From the NCBI GenBank assembly GCA_963850605.1, contig CAWKLX010000002.1:186001-250000 (forward strand): DNA of 64,000 nucleotides. The letters are read 5' to 3'. Made by a program: the position numbers and the translations under genes. The notes below the pieces were generated by a model. It saw only the letters and a list, made by a program, of their open reading frames with translations. It made no database searches and was not told the DNA's origin. This DNA comes from BOG-908 sp963850605 (lineage in GTDB: Bacteria > Pseudomonadota > Alphaproteobacteria > Acetobacterales > Acetobacteraceae). Below are positions 16,479 to 26,062 of the stretch, piece by piece. Position 1 is the stretch's first letter, and each line of letters begins with the position of its first letter.

Positions 16479-17783
16479 ATGAACCTGGTGCTTGCGGCCG
16501 GACCAGCTGGCGACACGATTTTCGCGCCAGCAACGGGAACGGCGCGAAACGCCATCAGTATAGTGCGCCTATCCGGCCCAGCAACACGGCACGTGTTGAC
16601 GAAGTTGGCGGGCACCATGCCCAAGCCGCGCCTGGCCAGCCTGCGGCGGTTGAGTGGCGGCTCGGGGGACACTTTGGACAAAGCCCTGGTGCTGTGGATG
16701 CCTGGACCGGCCAGTTATACGGGCGAGGATTGCGCGGAGCTGCATCTCCACGGCGGCAGGGCTGTTTTAACGGCGGTGATGGAGGCTCTAGTTAATGCCG
16801 GGTTACGGCCCGCCGATCCGGGAGAGTTCACGTTTCGTGCTCATGTAAATGGCAAGTTGGATTTGCTGGAGGCAGAGGCAGTCGGACAGCTTGCGGAGGC
16901 TGAGACCGAGGCGCAACGGGTACATGCGTTACGTCAACTGTCCGGCGAGCAGAGTGCGACCATGGCGCGCTGGTCGGAAACACTGACGCAGGCCCTCGCT
17001 TGGCAGGAGACGCTGATCGATTTTGCTGACAAGTCGCTGCCAGAGTCTACGAACGCCGAGCTGGAAGCTAGGCTGCATTTTTTGGCATCGGAGATGCAAG
17101 CTCAACTGGCGGGGATTGGTAGGTGTGAGCGGTTGAGGCGTGGGCTTGTGTTCGTGCTTGTCGGAGCGCCCAACGTTGGCAAATCCTCACTGCTGAACCG
17201 TCTCGCCGGGAGAGAAGCTGCCATTGTTTCTGCCGTACCTGGTACAACACGCGATCCGGTCAGTGTCGAACTGGACTTGGATGGGATCCATGTCACGCTC
17301 ATCGATACCGCGGGTTTACGGGACAGCGCAGACGAAATTGAGAGTGAGGGAATAAAGCGTGCGCAAGCGCGCGCTTGTGCTGCGGACTTGGTGATCGAAG
17401 TCTTGGAAGCGGGTGGTGAAGGGTGCTCGGCGATAAAGGCCGATGTACGAGTGTTCAACAAATCCGATCTTGCACACCCCCCCGAGGGAGGATTGGCTGT
17501 AAGTGCATTAACCGGCGACGGATGTGCCGAGGTGCTTGCCTTCCTAGCAAATCAGGCCCGGCAATTGGCACACCCTGGCGGGGCTGTCTTGACAAATGCG
17601 CGCCATGCTGCGGCGCTGCGGGATGCACGTGCAGCCTTGGCGACCGCACTCGCGCACGCCCAACCTGAGTTGCGGGCGGAAGAGTTGCGAATCGCTCTAA
17701 GCGCGGTGGGACGCATTACTGGCGTTGTGCCCACCGATGATCTATTGGGCGTGATTTTTGGGGCGTTCTGCATCGGCAAGTAG
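16479..17783 (+). CDS. mnmE: tRNA-modification GTPase MnmE
   Basis: 434 aa. The N-terminal folate-binding domain has GDTIFAPATGTARNAISIVRLSG and YTGEDCAELHLHGG. The inserted G domain (about 205-360) has P-loop VGAPNVGKSS, switch GTTRDPVSVE, G3 DTAGLRDS and NKSD. The C-terminus ends in the invariant FCIGK motif. With MnmG it installs cmnm5 on U34 of certain tRNAs. It heads the block mnmE-mnmG-rsmG-parA-parB, all on the plus strand. Confidence 0.97.
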   Translation: MNLVLAAGPAGDTIFAPATGTARNAISIVRLSGPATRHVLTKLAGTMPKPRLASLRRLSGGSGDTLDKALVLWMPGPASYTGEDCAELHLHGGRAVLTAVMEALVNAGLRPADPGEFTFRAHVNGKLDLLEAEAVGQLAEAETEAQRVHALRQLSGEQSATMARWSETLTQALAWQETLIDFADKSLPESTNAELEARLHFLASEMQAQLAGIGRCERLRRGLVFVLVGAPNVGKSSLLNRLAGREAAIVSAVPGTTRDPVSVELDLDGIHVTLIDTAGLRDSADEIESEGIKRAQARACAADLVIEVLEAGGEGCSAIKADVRVFNKSDLAHPPEGGLAVSALTGDGCAEVLAFLANQARQLAHPGGAVLTNARHAAALRDARAALATALAHAQPELRAEELRIALSAVGRITGVVPTDDLLGVIFGAFCIGK

Positions 17784-17813
17784 AGCCATCTGCGGACGCT
17801 ATTCAGGTCATCC

Positions 17814-19550
17814 ATGTCAGACGACAATTTCGACGTCATTATCGTAGGCGGTGGTCATGCTGGAAGCGAGGCAGCGGCGGTGTGCGCCCGAATGGGCGCG
17901 CGAACCTTACTGCTGACCCAGGATCCGGCCCGGATTGGCGTGTTGTCCTGCAATCCATCAATTGGCGGGATTGGAAAGAGCCATCTCGTGAGAGAAGTCG
18001 ACGCGCTAGACGGGCTGATGGCGCGTGCTGCCGATCGAGCATGCATACACAACAAGACACTCAACCGCAGCAAAGGTCCGGCTGTGAGAGGCGTGCGTGT
18101 GCAGGCCGACCGCAGCCAGTATTCCACGGCCATACAAACCCTATTGCGAGGCACCGCTGGTTTGACGATTAGAAGCGGCGAGGCGGAAAACCTTCGTCTG
18201 TCTGAAAATGGTTCAGTTACGGGTTTGTACGTCGATGGCAGGGTTATTGGTTGTTCCTCCCTGGTGATCTCGACCGGAACTTTCTTGAGGGGCATGACGC
18301 ATATTGGACGTCAGCAAACACCGGCAGGTCGGGCGGGTGACGCACCTTCAATCTCCCTTGCAGAATGTCTGGACAGACTGCGCCTTCCTCTTGGGCGGCT
18401 TAAGACGGGTACACCCCCGAGACTGGCACGCGAAACGGTCCGCTGGGGAGAGCTGCCGCCCGATTGGGGGGACGTGGAGCCGTCGTTCTTGAGCTTTGAC
18501 ACGATGGGCCTTCAACTCCAGCAGGTCGAGTGCCGAGTTACGCGAACGAACCCCGCGACGCACGCACTTATCAGGGACAATCTAGGTTTGTCCGCCATGT
18601 ATGGCGGCGGCATCTCGGCGGTGGGACCTCGTTACTGTCCCTCGATTGAGGACAAGATCGTCAGGTTTGCCGGGCGGGATAGTCATCAGGTGTTTTTGGA
18701 GCCGGAGGGCTTGCCGGGCACGCCGGATGGGCAAACGATATACCCAAACGGGATTTCGACCAGCCTGCCCGCCAATATTCAGCTTGAACTAGTGCGCAGC
18801 ATGCCGGGCCTGGATCAAGCAGAGATCACCGCAGCCGGCTATGCTGTAGAGTATGATTTTGTCCAGCCGACCGCGCTGGACCACTCGCTTCAGCTTAAAG
18901 CGATTCCCGGCTTGTTTTTAGCAGGGCAAATCACGGGCACGACCGGATATGAAGAGGCCGCTGCACAGGGTATCTACGCCGGCATCAATGCCACACGATG
19001 GGCTCGATCACAGCCCGCTTTCATCCTGGACCGCACCAACAGCTACATTGGTGTCATGGTTGACGATCTCGTAAGCAGTACGTTGACAGAGCCATACCGC
19101 ATGTTCACGTCCCGCGCCGAATATCGGTTGCTGTTGAGGTGCGATAACGCAGATCTGCGGCTGACTCCGCTGGGCATTGACGTAGGCTGCATTGGGCCGT
19201 GCAGATCTGCGGCAGTCCAGACTTTTCAGGCCGATGTAGACGCGGCTCTGGAGCGTGCTCGCCAGTATAAGCGTTTGCCTGGAGAGCTTCTGTCGTTTGG
19301 CATTGCCGTCAAGCAAGATGGCGAGCCTCGGACGGTGCTTGACCTAATCAGATCAGATTGTCTGGACGCCGCCACACAACGAGGTTTTCCATGGATGGCT
19401 GATCTCCCTTCGAAAGTTCGAGATCAAGTCATAGTGTCAGGGCTATATAGCGGCTACTTGGCCAGTCAGACGCTCGAAACCAGCTACATGCGCCGTCGTA
19501 AAATGACCCTGCCGGACTTGTCGCCCTTGCCGAACATCATCTTCTCGTAG
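17814..19550 (+). CDS. mnmG: tRNA uridine-5-carboxymethylaminomethyl synthase MnmG, C-terminally short
   Basis: 578 aa. FAD-binding VIIVGGGHAGSEAA at the N-terminus, CNPSIGGIGKSHLVREVDALDG, and GQITGTTGYEEAAAQG are all intact. The protein stops at LPNIIFS, about 50 residues earlier than usual for MnmG (about 620-630), so most of the C-terminal helical domain that contacts MnmE is missing. The sequence after the TAG encodes nothing MnmG-like in any frame, so it is a real truncation. rsmG starts three bases after the stop. Confidence 0.95.
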   Translation: MSDDNFDVIIVGGGHAGSEAAAVCARMGARTLLLTQDPARIGVLSCNPSIGGIGKSHLVREVDALDGLMARAADRACIHNKTLNRSKGPAVRGVRVQADRSQYSTAIQTLLRGTAGLTIRSGEAENLRLSENGSVTGLYVDGRVIGCSSLVISTGTFLRGMTHIGRQQTPAGRAGDAPSISLAECLDRLRLPLGRLKTGTPPRLARETVRWGELPPDWGDVEPSFLSFDTMGLQLQQVECRVTRTNPATHALIRDNLGLSAMYGGGISAVGPRYCPSIEDKIVRFAGRDSHQVFLEPEGLPGTPDGQTIYPNGISTSLPANIQLELVRSMPGLDQAEITAAGYAVEYDFVQPTALDHSLQLKAIPGLFLAGQITGTTGYEEAAAQGIYAGINATRWARSQPAFILDRTNSYIGVMVDDLVSSTLTEPYRMFTSRAEYRLLLRCDNADLRLTPLGIDVGCIGPCRSAAVQTFQADVDAALERARQYKRLPGELLSFGIAVKQDGEPRTVLDLIRSDCLDAATQRGFPWMADLPSKVRDQVIVSGLYSGYLASQTLETSYMRRRKMTLPDLSPLPNIIFS

Positions 19551-19552
19551 AT

Positions 19553-20170
19553 GTGTTTCACGTGGAACACACCTTTGTTTCGGAAGAGCTTGCGGCTGTT
19601 CCACGTGAAACACATCGACGGCTACAAGTGCTGGTGGATGTGGTCCAAAAATGGAATCCCACCATAAATCTGGTTGCCGAAGGTGATACTAGTCACATGT
19701 GGTCACGCCACATTCTGGACAGCCTTCAGCTGATGAAGTTCCTGCCGGAGCGCTGTGGAACAGCCGCGGATTTGGGGAGTGGGGCTGGTTTTCCAGGGTT
19801 GGTACTCGCAATTGCCTCTGGCGTTCCCTTCCACCTTATCGAGGCCGACCGACGTAAAGCTGCCTTTTTGATGCATGCCGCGCACCTGACAGAGGCTCCC
19901 GTGACAGTGCATGCCCAGCGCATTGAGGATTGGGGGCTACTTAATATGGACCTTGTAACAAGCCGTGCTTTGGCCCCACTCGACCGGCTGCTTGGTTATG
20001 CTTGGCCCATATTGGCACCAGACGGCTTGTGCTTGTTTCTAAAAGGTGCGGCTGTTTCGTTGGAGTTAAGCGAGGCCCAGGCTCACTGGAAGATGCGCGT
20101 GACTAGGGTTGCGAGCCGCTCGCAAGTAGGCGGCGAACTGCTCTGCATCGACAAGATTTCTCGTGCGTGA
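19553..20170 (+). CDS. rsmG: 16S rRNA (guanine-527-N7)-methyltransferase
   Basis: 205 aa from GTG 19553, three bases after mnmG. SAM motif AADLGSGAGFPGLVLAIA and KWNPTINLVAE are the family hallmarks. It methylates G527 of 16S rRNA. The first codons (MFHVEH) and codons VPRET at about residues 16-20 are encoded by the two parS sites, as in many alphaproteobacterial RsmG proteins. The stop is followed after four bases by the parA ATG. Confidence 0.94.
   Translation: MFHVEHTFVSEELAAVPRETHRRLQVLVDVVQKWNPTINLVAEGDTSHMWSRHILDSLQLMKFLPERCGTAADLGSGAGFPGLVLAIASGVPFHLIEADRRKAAFLMHAAHLTEAPVTVHAQRIEDWGLLNMDLVTSRALAPLDRLLGYAWPILAPDGLCLFLKGAAVSLELSEAQAHWKMRVTRVASRSQVGGELLCIDKISRA
19554..19569. other. parS centromere site 1
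   Basis: TGTTTCACGTGGAACA, one base different from the widely conserved parS palindrome TGTTTCACGTGAAACA. It overlaps the rsmG start codon. ParB, encoded about 1.4 kb downstream, should nucleate here. Confidence 0.88.
19597..19612. other. parS centromere site 2
   Basis: TGTTCCACGTGAAACA, the exact reverse complement of site 1, with site centres 43 bp apart. Encodes VPRET within rsmG. A pair of parS sites next to parAB marks the origin-proximal partition region. Confidence 0.88.
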
Positions 20171-20174
20171 ACGA

Positions 20175-20945
20175 ATGTCACGTGTCATCGCAATCGCCAA
20201 TCAGAAGGGCGGTGTTGGAAAAACGACGACAGCCGTCAACCTAGCTGCAGCCTTGGCTTTACAAGGCCGCCGGATCTTGCTCATCGACCTCGACCCACAG
20301 GGTAATGCGTCCACAGGCTTGGGGCTAGACAGACGCCGACGAGGCGTTGGCACTTACACGATGCTCACAGAGCAGCGAGCCGTGCATGATCTGGTGCAAC
20401 CAACCAGTGTCGCAAATCTCGACGTGGTGTCCGCAGAGCCGGAGCTAGCTGGAGCAGAGATAGAGTTGGTCGGGGTGAGCAGGCGAGAGTTCCGCTTGCG
20501 GGACAGCTTAGCCGCTATAGCCGGCTACGATCATGTATTTATCGACTGCCCCCCAAGCCTGACACTTTTGACATTGAACGGGCTGGTTGCGGCGGCCTCG
20601 GTGCTGGTGCCATTACAGTGCGAGTTTTTTGCGCTAGAGGGCATTAGTCAGTTGACGCATACAATCGACCTGGTTCGGCAGCACCTGAATCCCACGCTGC
20701 ACCTGCAGGGCATCGTGTTGACGATGTTTGATCGTCGGAACAATCTGTCTGACTTGATCGCGGCCGATGCCCGAAGCTTCTTTGGTGCTTCAGTCTATCA
20801 GACGATGATACCCCGAAATGTCCGGATTTCCGAAGCGCCCAGTCACGGGAAATCGGTGCTGACCTATGACGCCAATTCTGCGGGCGCGGTCGCTTACCGG
20901 GCACTCGCTGTGGAGCTCCTTGCGCGCGAGAGGGAGGCAGCATGA
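20175..20945 (+). CDS. parA: chromosome-partitioning ATPase ParA
   Basis: 256 aa from ATG 20175. Deviant Walker A NQKGGVGKTTTAVN right at the N-terminus, DLDPQGNAS, FIDCPPSL (Walker B) and the C-terminal MIPRNVRISEAPSHGKSV typical of chromosomal ParA/Soj. It works with ParB bound at parS to segregate origins. Its stop overlaps the parB ATG (ATGA). Confidence 0.96.
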   Translation: MSRVIAIANQKGGVGKTTTAVNLAAALALQGRRILLIDLDPQGNASTGLGLDRRRRGVGTYTMLTEQRAVHDLVQPTSVANLDVVSAEPELAGAEIELVGVSRREFRLRDSLAAIAGYDHVFIDCPPSLTLLTLNGLVAAASVLVPLQCEFFALEGISQLTHTIDLVRQHLNPTLHLQGIVLTMFDRRNNLSDLIAADARSFFGASVYQTMIPRNVRISEAPSHGKSVLTYDANSAGAVAYRALAVELLAREREAA

Positions 20946-21796
20946 GCGCCCAAGCACCGCGCTTGGGCAGAGGGTTGGCGGCTCTGATGGGAGAAGCACC
21001 GCCAACGGCCGCGCGGGATACGCAGAGTTTGGCTCAGGCTGTCTCCATCGATAAATTGCAACCCGGTCCGTTTCAGCCCCGGACAAACTTCCATGCCGAC
21101 ACATTGGCCGAATTAGTAGAGTCGATACAGGCGCGCGGGGTTTTACAGCCTTTGCTGGTGCGTCCCCATCCACAGCAGAGCGGGTGTTACCAGATCATCG
21201 CCGGCGAAAGACGTTGGCGCGCAGCCCAGAAGGCCGGGTTGCATGAGGTGCCGGTTCTGGTCCGCGACTTGAATGATGTAGATTCTATGGCTGCCGCTCT
21301 GGTGGAGAACCTTCAGAGACAGGATCTCAATCCGATCGAGGAGGGCGAGGGGTTCCGGCGGCTGCTCGAAGAATTCGGCCTGACGCAGGAACAGTTGGGG
21401 GCGGCCGTTGGGAAGTCGCGTAGCCATGTTGCGAATGCCATTCGTTTGTTGAACCTTCCACCATCCGTGCGCCAGGACGTCCAGGCTGGCCGGCTATCCG
21501 CGGGCCATGCGCGTGCGCTGTTGGCCCACGCCGACCCGGAAGCCGCGGCCAAGACCGTGATCGATCGCGGGCTAAGCGTCCGCCAGACGGAGGCGCTGGC
21601 CAACGGCAAGGAGCGGGAGCAGAAAGCCTCTGCCGCGCCGGAGGAACCTGAAACAGGGGCGCTTGCCCGCCAATTGTCGCAGCAGCTCGGTTTGACAGTA
21701 CAAATCAGCTTCGATGGCCGAGCCGGTGCTGTCACGGTCAAATACAAGAACCTGGACCAACTAGACGGAATAATCGCGCTTTTGGGGCGACATTAG
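20942..21796 (+). CDS. parB: chromosome-partitioning protein ParB
   Basis: 284 aa. The basic N-terminus (PRLGRGLAALMG) carries the ParA-contacting segment. The CTPase/ParB domain has LQPGPFQPR and the IIAGERRWRAA signature. An HTH domain (LTQEQLGAAVGKSRSHVANAIRLL) and a C-terminal dimerisation domain follow. It binds the parS sites in rsmG. Last gene of the mnmE-parB block; repeat R3 follows. Confidence 0.96.
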   Translation: MSAQAPRLGRGLAALMGEAPPTAARDTQSLAQAVSIDKLQPGPFQPRTNFHADTLAELVESIQARGVLQPLLVRPHPQQSGCYQIIAGERRWRAAQKAGLHEVPVLVRDLNDVDSMAAALVENLQRQDLNPIEEGEGFRRLLEEFGLTQEQLGAAVGKSRSHVANAIRLLNLPPSVRQDVQAGRLSAGHARALLAHADPEAAAKTVIDRGLSVRQTEALANGKEREQKASAAPEEPETGALARQLSQQLGLTVQISFDGRAGAVTVKYKNLDQLDGIIALLGRH

Positions 21797-21800
21797 AAGA

Positions 21801-21861
21801 AGGTCTTTTGCTTCTTTTCTTCAGAAAAGAAGGTCTTTCGTTCCTCAAGAAAGCAAAGAAC
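21801..21861. repeat. dispersed pyrimidine/purine palindromic repeat, copy R3
   Basis: Contains TTGCTTCTTTTCTTCAGAAA, identical to R2 and R4, then GGTCTTTCGTTCCTCAAGAAAGCAAAGAAC. It lies between convergent parB and holA, a terminator position. Confidence 0.7.
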
Positions 21862-21884
21862 GTGTCATTAAGAAGTGGGGCGCG

Positions 21885-22883
21885 TTATTGCCGAGCCAGG
21901 CGAGCTATACCATAAAGAAACCGTCGTGTTAGCAGGTCTGGGATGCTGCCGGTTTGTTTGCAGGCAAGCTCAGCTTTTCTCGCTTCATCAAGACCTTTCA
22001 GGAGTTTGTCCGCACTCCAGCTCGTCAATGATTTGGTTACCAAGCTGACGTTTTTGTAGAAGACAGGTGGCCGGATTGTCCTGATAGCTTCGCTGGAGGA
22101 TGCCCCATTATCGACGTGCAGCCTGGCCATGTGAAGCTTCTGCAAATGTGCCAGCGCCATCCTGAGGAGGGTTACGCCGGTCAGACCGTCTGCAAATGCC
22201 GCTTCCAAGGCTGCGTCGCCGCGTACCAGATCTCCGGCGGTCATAGCCAGGATTGCCTCATCTCCCGAGCCGGCGGCGATATCGCCCGTGCAGGCTTGTA
22301 TAGTGTCGGCATCGAGCGCCTGGCCGGGTTCGGCGAACAGAGCCAATTTTTCGATTTCCCCGCGGAGGACTGCGCGGTCGGCCGCCAGTGTTCGGCAAAG
22401 CAGGCTCATGGCGTCGGGTTGCACCCGGATATCCCGCTCAGCCAGCATCGCTGTAATTGTCGCCTGCAGCGCCGCGCCTTCCTCGGCGTAACTGGCAAGT
22501 GCTGCGGCCTGAGGTGAGGCTTCAGCGTAGCTTCGCAGCTTCCCTCGGCTCAATCCTGGCGCTTCGACGATGAGCAGCGCCCCCCCAGGCCCCGCCATTG
22601 CTGCGCTGATGAAAGGGAGTATTGCGTCCGTCGCGTCGCGGGCGATAACGACCCGGCGCCCGCCGATCATCGAGAGTGCGGCCATTTCGGAGGGTATCTG
22701 GTTCCAGCTCTCGCGCGCCAATTCGGCGATGAGGAAGGGGTCCGAAAGGCTGTGTGCGACCTGGCGCGTGAGCGTGTGCGTCCGCTCGCGGATCTGGCCC
22801 TCGTCCTCGCCATACAGGAGTACCAGGCGCGTGACGCCAGGGTCCCGCAGAAATGCGGCGGCCTGACGCGGGTCTAGCTTCAA
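21885..22883 (-). CDS. holA: DNA polymerase III subunit delta
   Basis: 332 aa. Starts MKLDPRQAAAFLRDPGVTRLVLLYGEDEGQIRERTH, the delta-subunit N-terminus with the modified P-loop region (LLYGEDEG). ALPF-type clamp-opening and DEAILAMTAGDLVRGD segments follow, and the C-terminal helical domain is LARRFLYGIARLARQ-like. It opens the beta clamp in the clamp loader. It follows lptE by two bases on the minus strand, in the order DUF3576-leuS-lptE-holA usual in alphaproteobacteria. Confidence 0.9.
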   Translation of the reverse strand: MKLDPRQAAAFLRDPGVTRLVLLYGEDEGQIRERTHTLTRQVAHSLSDPFLIAELARESWNQIPSEMAALSMIGGRRVVIARDATDAILPFISAAMAGPGGALLIVEAPGLSRGKLRSYAEASPQAAALASYAEEGAALQATITAMLAERDIRVQPDAMSLLCRTLAADRAVLRGEIEKLALFAEPGQALDADTIQACTGDIAAGSGDEAILAMTAGDLVRGDAALEAAFADGLTGVTLLRMALAHLQKLHMARLHVDNGASSSEAIRTIRPPVFYKNVSLVTKSLTSWSADKLLKGLDEARKAELACKQTGSIPDLLTRRFLYGIARLARQ

Positions 22884-22885
22884 CC

Positions 22886-23389
22886 TTAGCTCTGCTGCGG
22901 ATGGCGGTCGAAATACAGGGCGAGGCCTGTCACGATCTGATCGGCGAGGCCTTCGGCCAAACGCCGCTGTGTGGCCTCCTCGGAAAGATCGGCGTAGAAG
23001 AACTGCTCGTCCAGAATATTGTAGCCGTCCAGCGTGCGCACCGTGCCGCCGGCAATCTGCACTGTCGTATTGCCGACTGGGTGCAGGCTCCAGACAGCGG
23101 TGCCGATATTGCGGTTCCGCGTGGTCGAGTTATCGGATTGGATGCCGAGGCCTTGCACGTTTTCGGAATAGGCCACACCGAGGGTGTATTGCTTGGCGAT
23201 GCCGGAGGAGGCGCCTTCCAGACGGGTTTGTAGGGCCTGACGCAACAATTGTCCCGCGCGGTTTGGGATGATGTCGACATAGATGGCGGCCATACGGCTG
23301 GCGGGGGCGCCGGCCCCGCCGTAGAGCGGCCGAAAGCCGCAGGCGGAGGTGAACAGGCACATCACAAACATTGCCGACCGCCACGTCAC
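22886..23389 (-). CDS. lptE: LPS-assembly lipoprotein LptE
   Basis: 167 aa. Lipoprotein signal with lipobox FTSAC (Cys 17), then the GFRPLYGG start typical of LptE in alphaproteobacteria. RAGQLLRQALQTRL and LADQIVTGLALYF match the family. It plugs the LptD barrel in the outer membrane during LPS export. Its ATG overlaps the leuS stop. Confidence 0.88.
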   Translation of the reverse strand: MTWRSAMFVMCLFTSACGFRPLYGGAGAPASRMAAIYVDIIPNRAGQLLRQALQTRLEGASSGIAKQYTLGVAYSENVQGLGIQSDNSTTRNRNIGTAVWSLHPVGNTTVQIAGGTVRTLDGYNILDEQFFYADLSEEATQRRLAEGLADQIVTGLALYFDRHPQQS

Positions 23390-25979
23390 GGCGCGGCGAC
23401 CACGAAATTGACGATCCGGCCGGGGACGTAGATGCGCTTGACGATGCGGTTTCCCTCGAGCAGCCGCGCCACGTTCGTGTCCGCTTCGGCCGCGGCGATG
23501 ACCTGGGATTCGGCAGCATCGGCAGGCAGTTTCACCATGCCGCGGAGCTTGCCCATGACCTGCACGGCGATGGTCATCTCATCTTCCGCAAGAAAAGCAG
23601 GATCGGCCAACGGCCAGGCCAGATCGGCGACCAGGCCGTGGCCGCCGAGACGGGCGTGGATCTCCTCGGCGAGGTGCGGCATCATGGGGGCGATCAGTCG
23701 TGTGCAGGTTTCGACCGCCTGGCGCCTGGCGTAGGCAAGGTCGGACGAGGGGGGCAGGCGGTCGGCCTCGGCCAGGGAAGCGGCCAATTCGTAAATACGG
23801 GCCACGGCGACGTTGAACGCGAAATCCTCCAACGCTTGGGTGACTGTTGCGATGGTGCGGTGGGTGGCACGTCGCAGTTTCAGCGCCTCCGGGGTTGGGG
23901 CCGGCTGATCCGGCTCGACCGGCTCGGCACTGCTCGTAGCCAGTCGGAACAGGCGCTGAACGAAGCGGTAGGCGCCGACCACACCGGCCTCCGTCCATTC
24001 GATGTCGCGCTCCGGTGGGTTGTCGGAGAGGATGAACCAGCGTGCCGTATCGGCGCCATAACGGTCGATGATGGAGCCTGGATCGACCGTGTTGCGCTTG
24101 GATTTGGACATCGCCTCGATACGGCCGACGGTGACCGGGGCGCCGGTGGTTCGCTGGACGACGGTGCCGTCGCGCAACTCGATTTCCGATGGATACAGCC
24201 ACTGGCCGTCGGCCGATTTGTAGCTTTCGTGGGTGACCATGCCCTGGGTGAACAGGCCATCGAAGGGCTCGGGTGTGTCCAGCGCGCCTGTTGCTTGCAT
24301 GGCGCGGGTCATGAAGCGGGCGTAGAGCAGGTGCAGGATCGCGTGCTCGATGCCGCCGATATACTGGTCCACCGGGAGCCAGGCGTCGGCTGCTTCGCTG
24401 CGGACAGGTTCGGCTGCGTGGGGGCTGCAGAAGCGGGCGAAATACCAGGAGCTGTCGACAAACGTGTCGAACGTATCGGTTTCCCGAAGCGCGGTGCCGC
24501 CGCAGCCTGGGCAGGCCACGTGGCGCCAGGTCGGGTGATGGTCCAGCGGGTTGCCTGGGCGGTCGAAGGAGACGTCTTCGGGCAGGCGGACGGGGAGATC
24601 GACCGGGGGCACCGGGACTATGCCGCAGGTCGTGCAGTGTATGATGGGGATGGGGCAGCCCCAATAGCGCTGGCGGCTGACCCCCCAGTCGCGCAGGCGC
24701 CAGTTGACGATGCGTGATCCGGCGCCAGCCAGTTCCAGGCGGTCGAGCGCGGCTGCTTTGGCTTGCTCCACAGACAAGCCGTCGAGGAAGTCGGAATTCG
24801 TGATCAGGCCTGGCCCGGTATACGCTTGGTCCGTGATCTCGACGGGCGGCTCGCCTTCGGGTTGGACGACTGGTTTGACGCTCAGCCTGTAGCGCCGGGC
24901 GAAATCCAGGTCGCGCTGGTCGTGCGCGGGGCAGCCGAAAATCGCGCCTGTGCCGTAGTCCATCAGGACGAAGTTGGCGATCCAGACCGGAAACGTTTGG
25001 CCTGGCAGGAACGGGTGCTGCACCGCCAGGCCCGTGTTGTAGCCGCGTTTCTCGGCGGTTTCGATAGCGGCCTCGCTGGTGCCCAGGGAGCGGCATTCCG
25101 CGATGAAGGTGGCGGCGTGCGCGTTCCGGGCCGCCACGGCTTGGGCGAGCGGGTGTTCGGCGGCCAGGGCCACGAACGACATGCCGAACAGCGTATCAGG
25201 CCGTGTGGTGAACACGTCGATTCCGGCTATTCCGGCTTCAGGTTGAGCCAATTGGAAGGTGAGGCGCACGCCTTCGCTGCGGCCGATCCATTTGGCCTGC
25301 ATGGTGCGGACGCGGTCCGGCCAGCGGTTCAGGCCGTCGAGGGCCGCGAGCAGGTCGGGCGCGAATTGAGTGATCCGGAAGAACCATTGGCAGAGCTTTT
25401 TCTGTTCGACGATGGCGCCGGAGCGCCAGCCGCGGCCGTCGATGACCTGCTCATTGGCCAGAACCGTCTGGTCTACCGGATCCCAGTTCACCGCCGAGTC
25501 GCGGCGTTCGACCAGGCCGGCCGCCAGCAGTCTTAGAAACAATGCCTGCTGCTGGCCGTAATACTCCGGGTCGCAGGTGGCGAATTCGCGTGTCCAGTCG
25601 ATGGCAAGGCCCATGCGCTGCAGTTCGGCCCGCATGGCGGCGATGTTGGCGCGGGTCCACTCGCCGGGGTGGATGCCGCGTTCGCGGGCGGCGTTTTCGG
25701 CGGGCAGGCCGAAGGCGTCCCATCCCATCGGGTGCAGCACGTCGTAACCCCGGGCGCGCTTGTAGCGTGCGACCACATCGCCGAGCGTGTAGTTGCGCAC
25801 GTGCCCCATATGAAATCTTGCCGCTGGGATAGGGAAACATTTCGAGAACGTAGTATTTCGGGCGGTCGCCCAAGGGCACGTCTTGCGCCCTGAAGCAGCC
25901 CGCTTCGTCCCATGCGCGTTGCCAATGCGGCTCGGCGCGGGCGAAATCGTAGGTGACTGGAGTTCGAAACGTCGTTCAT
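23386..25979 (-). CDS. leuS: leucyl-tRNA synthetase, 5' part out of frame
   Basis: The main frame (25809 down to 23386, 807 aa) has HMGH as a HIGH-class motif at its start, the CP1 editing domain, MSKSKRNTVDP (KMSKS) and the anticodon-binding and C-terminal domains. The true N-terminus (TYDFARAEPHWQRAWDEAG to KYYVLEMFPYPSGKI) lies upstream in another frame. One extra A on the plus strand (AAA at 25813-25815, expected AA) would restore it. That upstream frame then has no usable start codon, but ATG 25979 would fit if one more base were removed within 25958-25979. An essential gene, so two sequence errors are likely. Confidence 0.93.
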
Positions 25980-25995
25980 GGCCTGGTTCGCAAGA

Positions 25996-26055
25996 ATCCT
26001 TTGCTTCTTTTCTTCAGAAAAGAAGATGCTTCTTCCTTGAAAGTAAGAAGCAAAG
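25996..26055. repeat. dispersed pyrimidine/purine palindromic repeat, copy R4
   Basis: Shares TTGCTTCTTTTCTTCAGAAA with R2 and R3, then GATGCTTCTTCCTTGAAAGTAAGAAGCAAAG. Here it lies between two same-strand genes (DUF3576 gene and leuS), just upstream of leuS, so it could attenuate read-through into leuS. Confidence 0.65.
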
Positions 26056-26062
26056 CCGGTAC

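Noticed and set aside
20174..20189. ATGTCACGTGTCATC at the parA start as a third parS
   Set aside because: Several mismatches from the TGTTTCACGTGAAACA consensus; not convincing.
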